Source: DATKSS01 sp049582065 (lineage in GTDB: Bacteria; Chloroflexota; Dormibacteria; Dormibacterales; Dormibacteraceae). Taken from it: 13,118 nucleotides of DNA. A program made the translations under genes and the position numbers. The notes beneath the pieces were generated by a model. It was not told the DNA's origin. It saw only the letters and a list, made by a program, of their open reading frames with translations, and searched no databases. Positions 12,854 to 13,118 of this stretch are shown here, piece after piece (within the stretch, counting starts at the first letter, position 1; each line of letters starts with the position of its first letter). Location of the stretch: assembly GCA_049582065.1 (NCBI GenBank), contig JBAUTF010000254.1:1-13118 (forward strand), read 5' to 3'.

Positions 12854-13118
12854 CTAAACGGAGGTCGGCTCGGCGATGCGCTCCGGCGCCGCGACGGGCG
12901 TGGACGGCCGGCGGGTCGCCAGCACCGAACCTGCGATAACAAGCACAAAACCGAGCGCCATGCCGATGGTGAAGCTCTCGCGCAGAACGGTGACGCCCAG
13001 CACGGCGGCGACCGCGGGGTTGACGTACGTGATCACCGTCGAGCGCACCGGCCCGATCTCTGCGATCAGGGCGAAGAAGAGCAGGAAGGCGACTGCCGTG
13101 CATACCAAAGCCAGCGTC
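12854..13118 (-). CDS. EamA-family transporter, C-terminal part (5' end outside window)
   Basis: The frame is open to the window edge and ends with TAG at 12856-12854. The visible 87 residues hold the last helices of a DMT carrier. TLALVCTAVAFLLFFALIAEIGPVRSTVITYVNPAVAAVLGVTVLRESFTIGMALGFVLVIAGSVLATR is the classic end of the second EamA repeat, with the conserved VITYVNPAVA and LxESFT segments. A short polar tail follows. It is a different subfamily from the EamA protein at 3641-4489, whose matching region reads LIMTTEPAWA, so the two are not a recent duplication. Its substrate is unknown. Confidence 0.9.
   Translation of the reverse strand, partial: TLALVCTAVAFLLFFALIAEIGPVRSTVITYVNPAVAAVLGVTVLRESFTIGMALGFVLVIAGSVLATRRPSTPVAAPERIAEPTSV

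Noticed and set aside
1..13118. CRISPR arrays, toxin-antitoxin pairs, defence genes, insertion sequences
   Set aside because: No regularly spaced repeats, no transposase or nuclease genes and no paired small ORFs of those types were seen on either strand.

Overview
This window looks like a piece of the main chromosome of a high-GC bacterium, probably an uncultivated soil lineage on the Actinomycetota / Chloroflexota / Dormibacterota side of the tree. This is an inference from several traits: strong GC bias, frequent GTG and TTG starts, a 32-residue AURKAIP1/COX24-type ribosomal protein (bS22-like), and several genes whose -10-like hexamer lies only 6-9 nt before the ATG, as in leaderless transcripts. 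No phage, transposon, CRISPR array or defence island is visible.

Layout. Positions 1-321 hold the end of a DinB-superfamily protein. A minus-strand tRNA-Gln(UUG) follows at 475-550, then a small lipoprotein (637-1035) that converges on leuS. The minus strand from 4489 to 1210 carries an EamA transporter overlapping leuS. A HIT-family hydrolase (4489-4974) diverges from the EamA gene; the two start codons share one base. The minus strand from 7569 to 4949 is a two-gene unit, acyl-CoA dehydrogenase then amidohydrolase, joined by a GTGA stop/start overlap. Divergent from it are the bS22-like gene (7718-7816), with a strong hairpin in its leader, and lemA (7838-8482).

The minus strand from 10918 to 8498 is a likely three-gene unit: a cytoplasmic sulfite-oxidase-type molybdopterin enzyme, an S-adenosylmethionine hydrolase (DUF62) with an altered active-site motif, and a phospholipase D-like lipoprotein. 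A tRNA-Ala(CGC) lies at 11020-11095, transcribed away from that unit. A membrane-anchored secreted protein of unknown function follows (11257-12279). Next comes a poorly coding stretch with a short remnant of a homing-endonuclease-associated repeat protein, and then the C-terminal end of a second EamA transporter, cut by the window edge.

Gene content is mostly housekeeping: translation (leuS, two tRNAs, bS22), acyl-CoA and amide catabolism, nucleotide hydrolysis, envelope proteins and export. I did not find a convincing new multi-gene system. The best leads are the structured leader of the bS22-like gene, the recurring short -10-to-ATG spacing, the His-to-Glu change in the SAM hydrolase motif, the Thr in place of the first His of the LeuRS HIGH motif, and a perfect 20-bp palindrome inside the secreted-protein gene.
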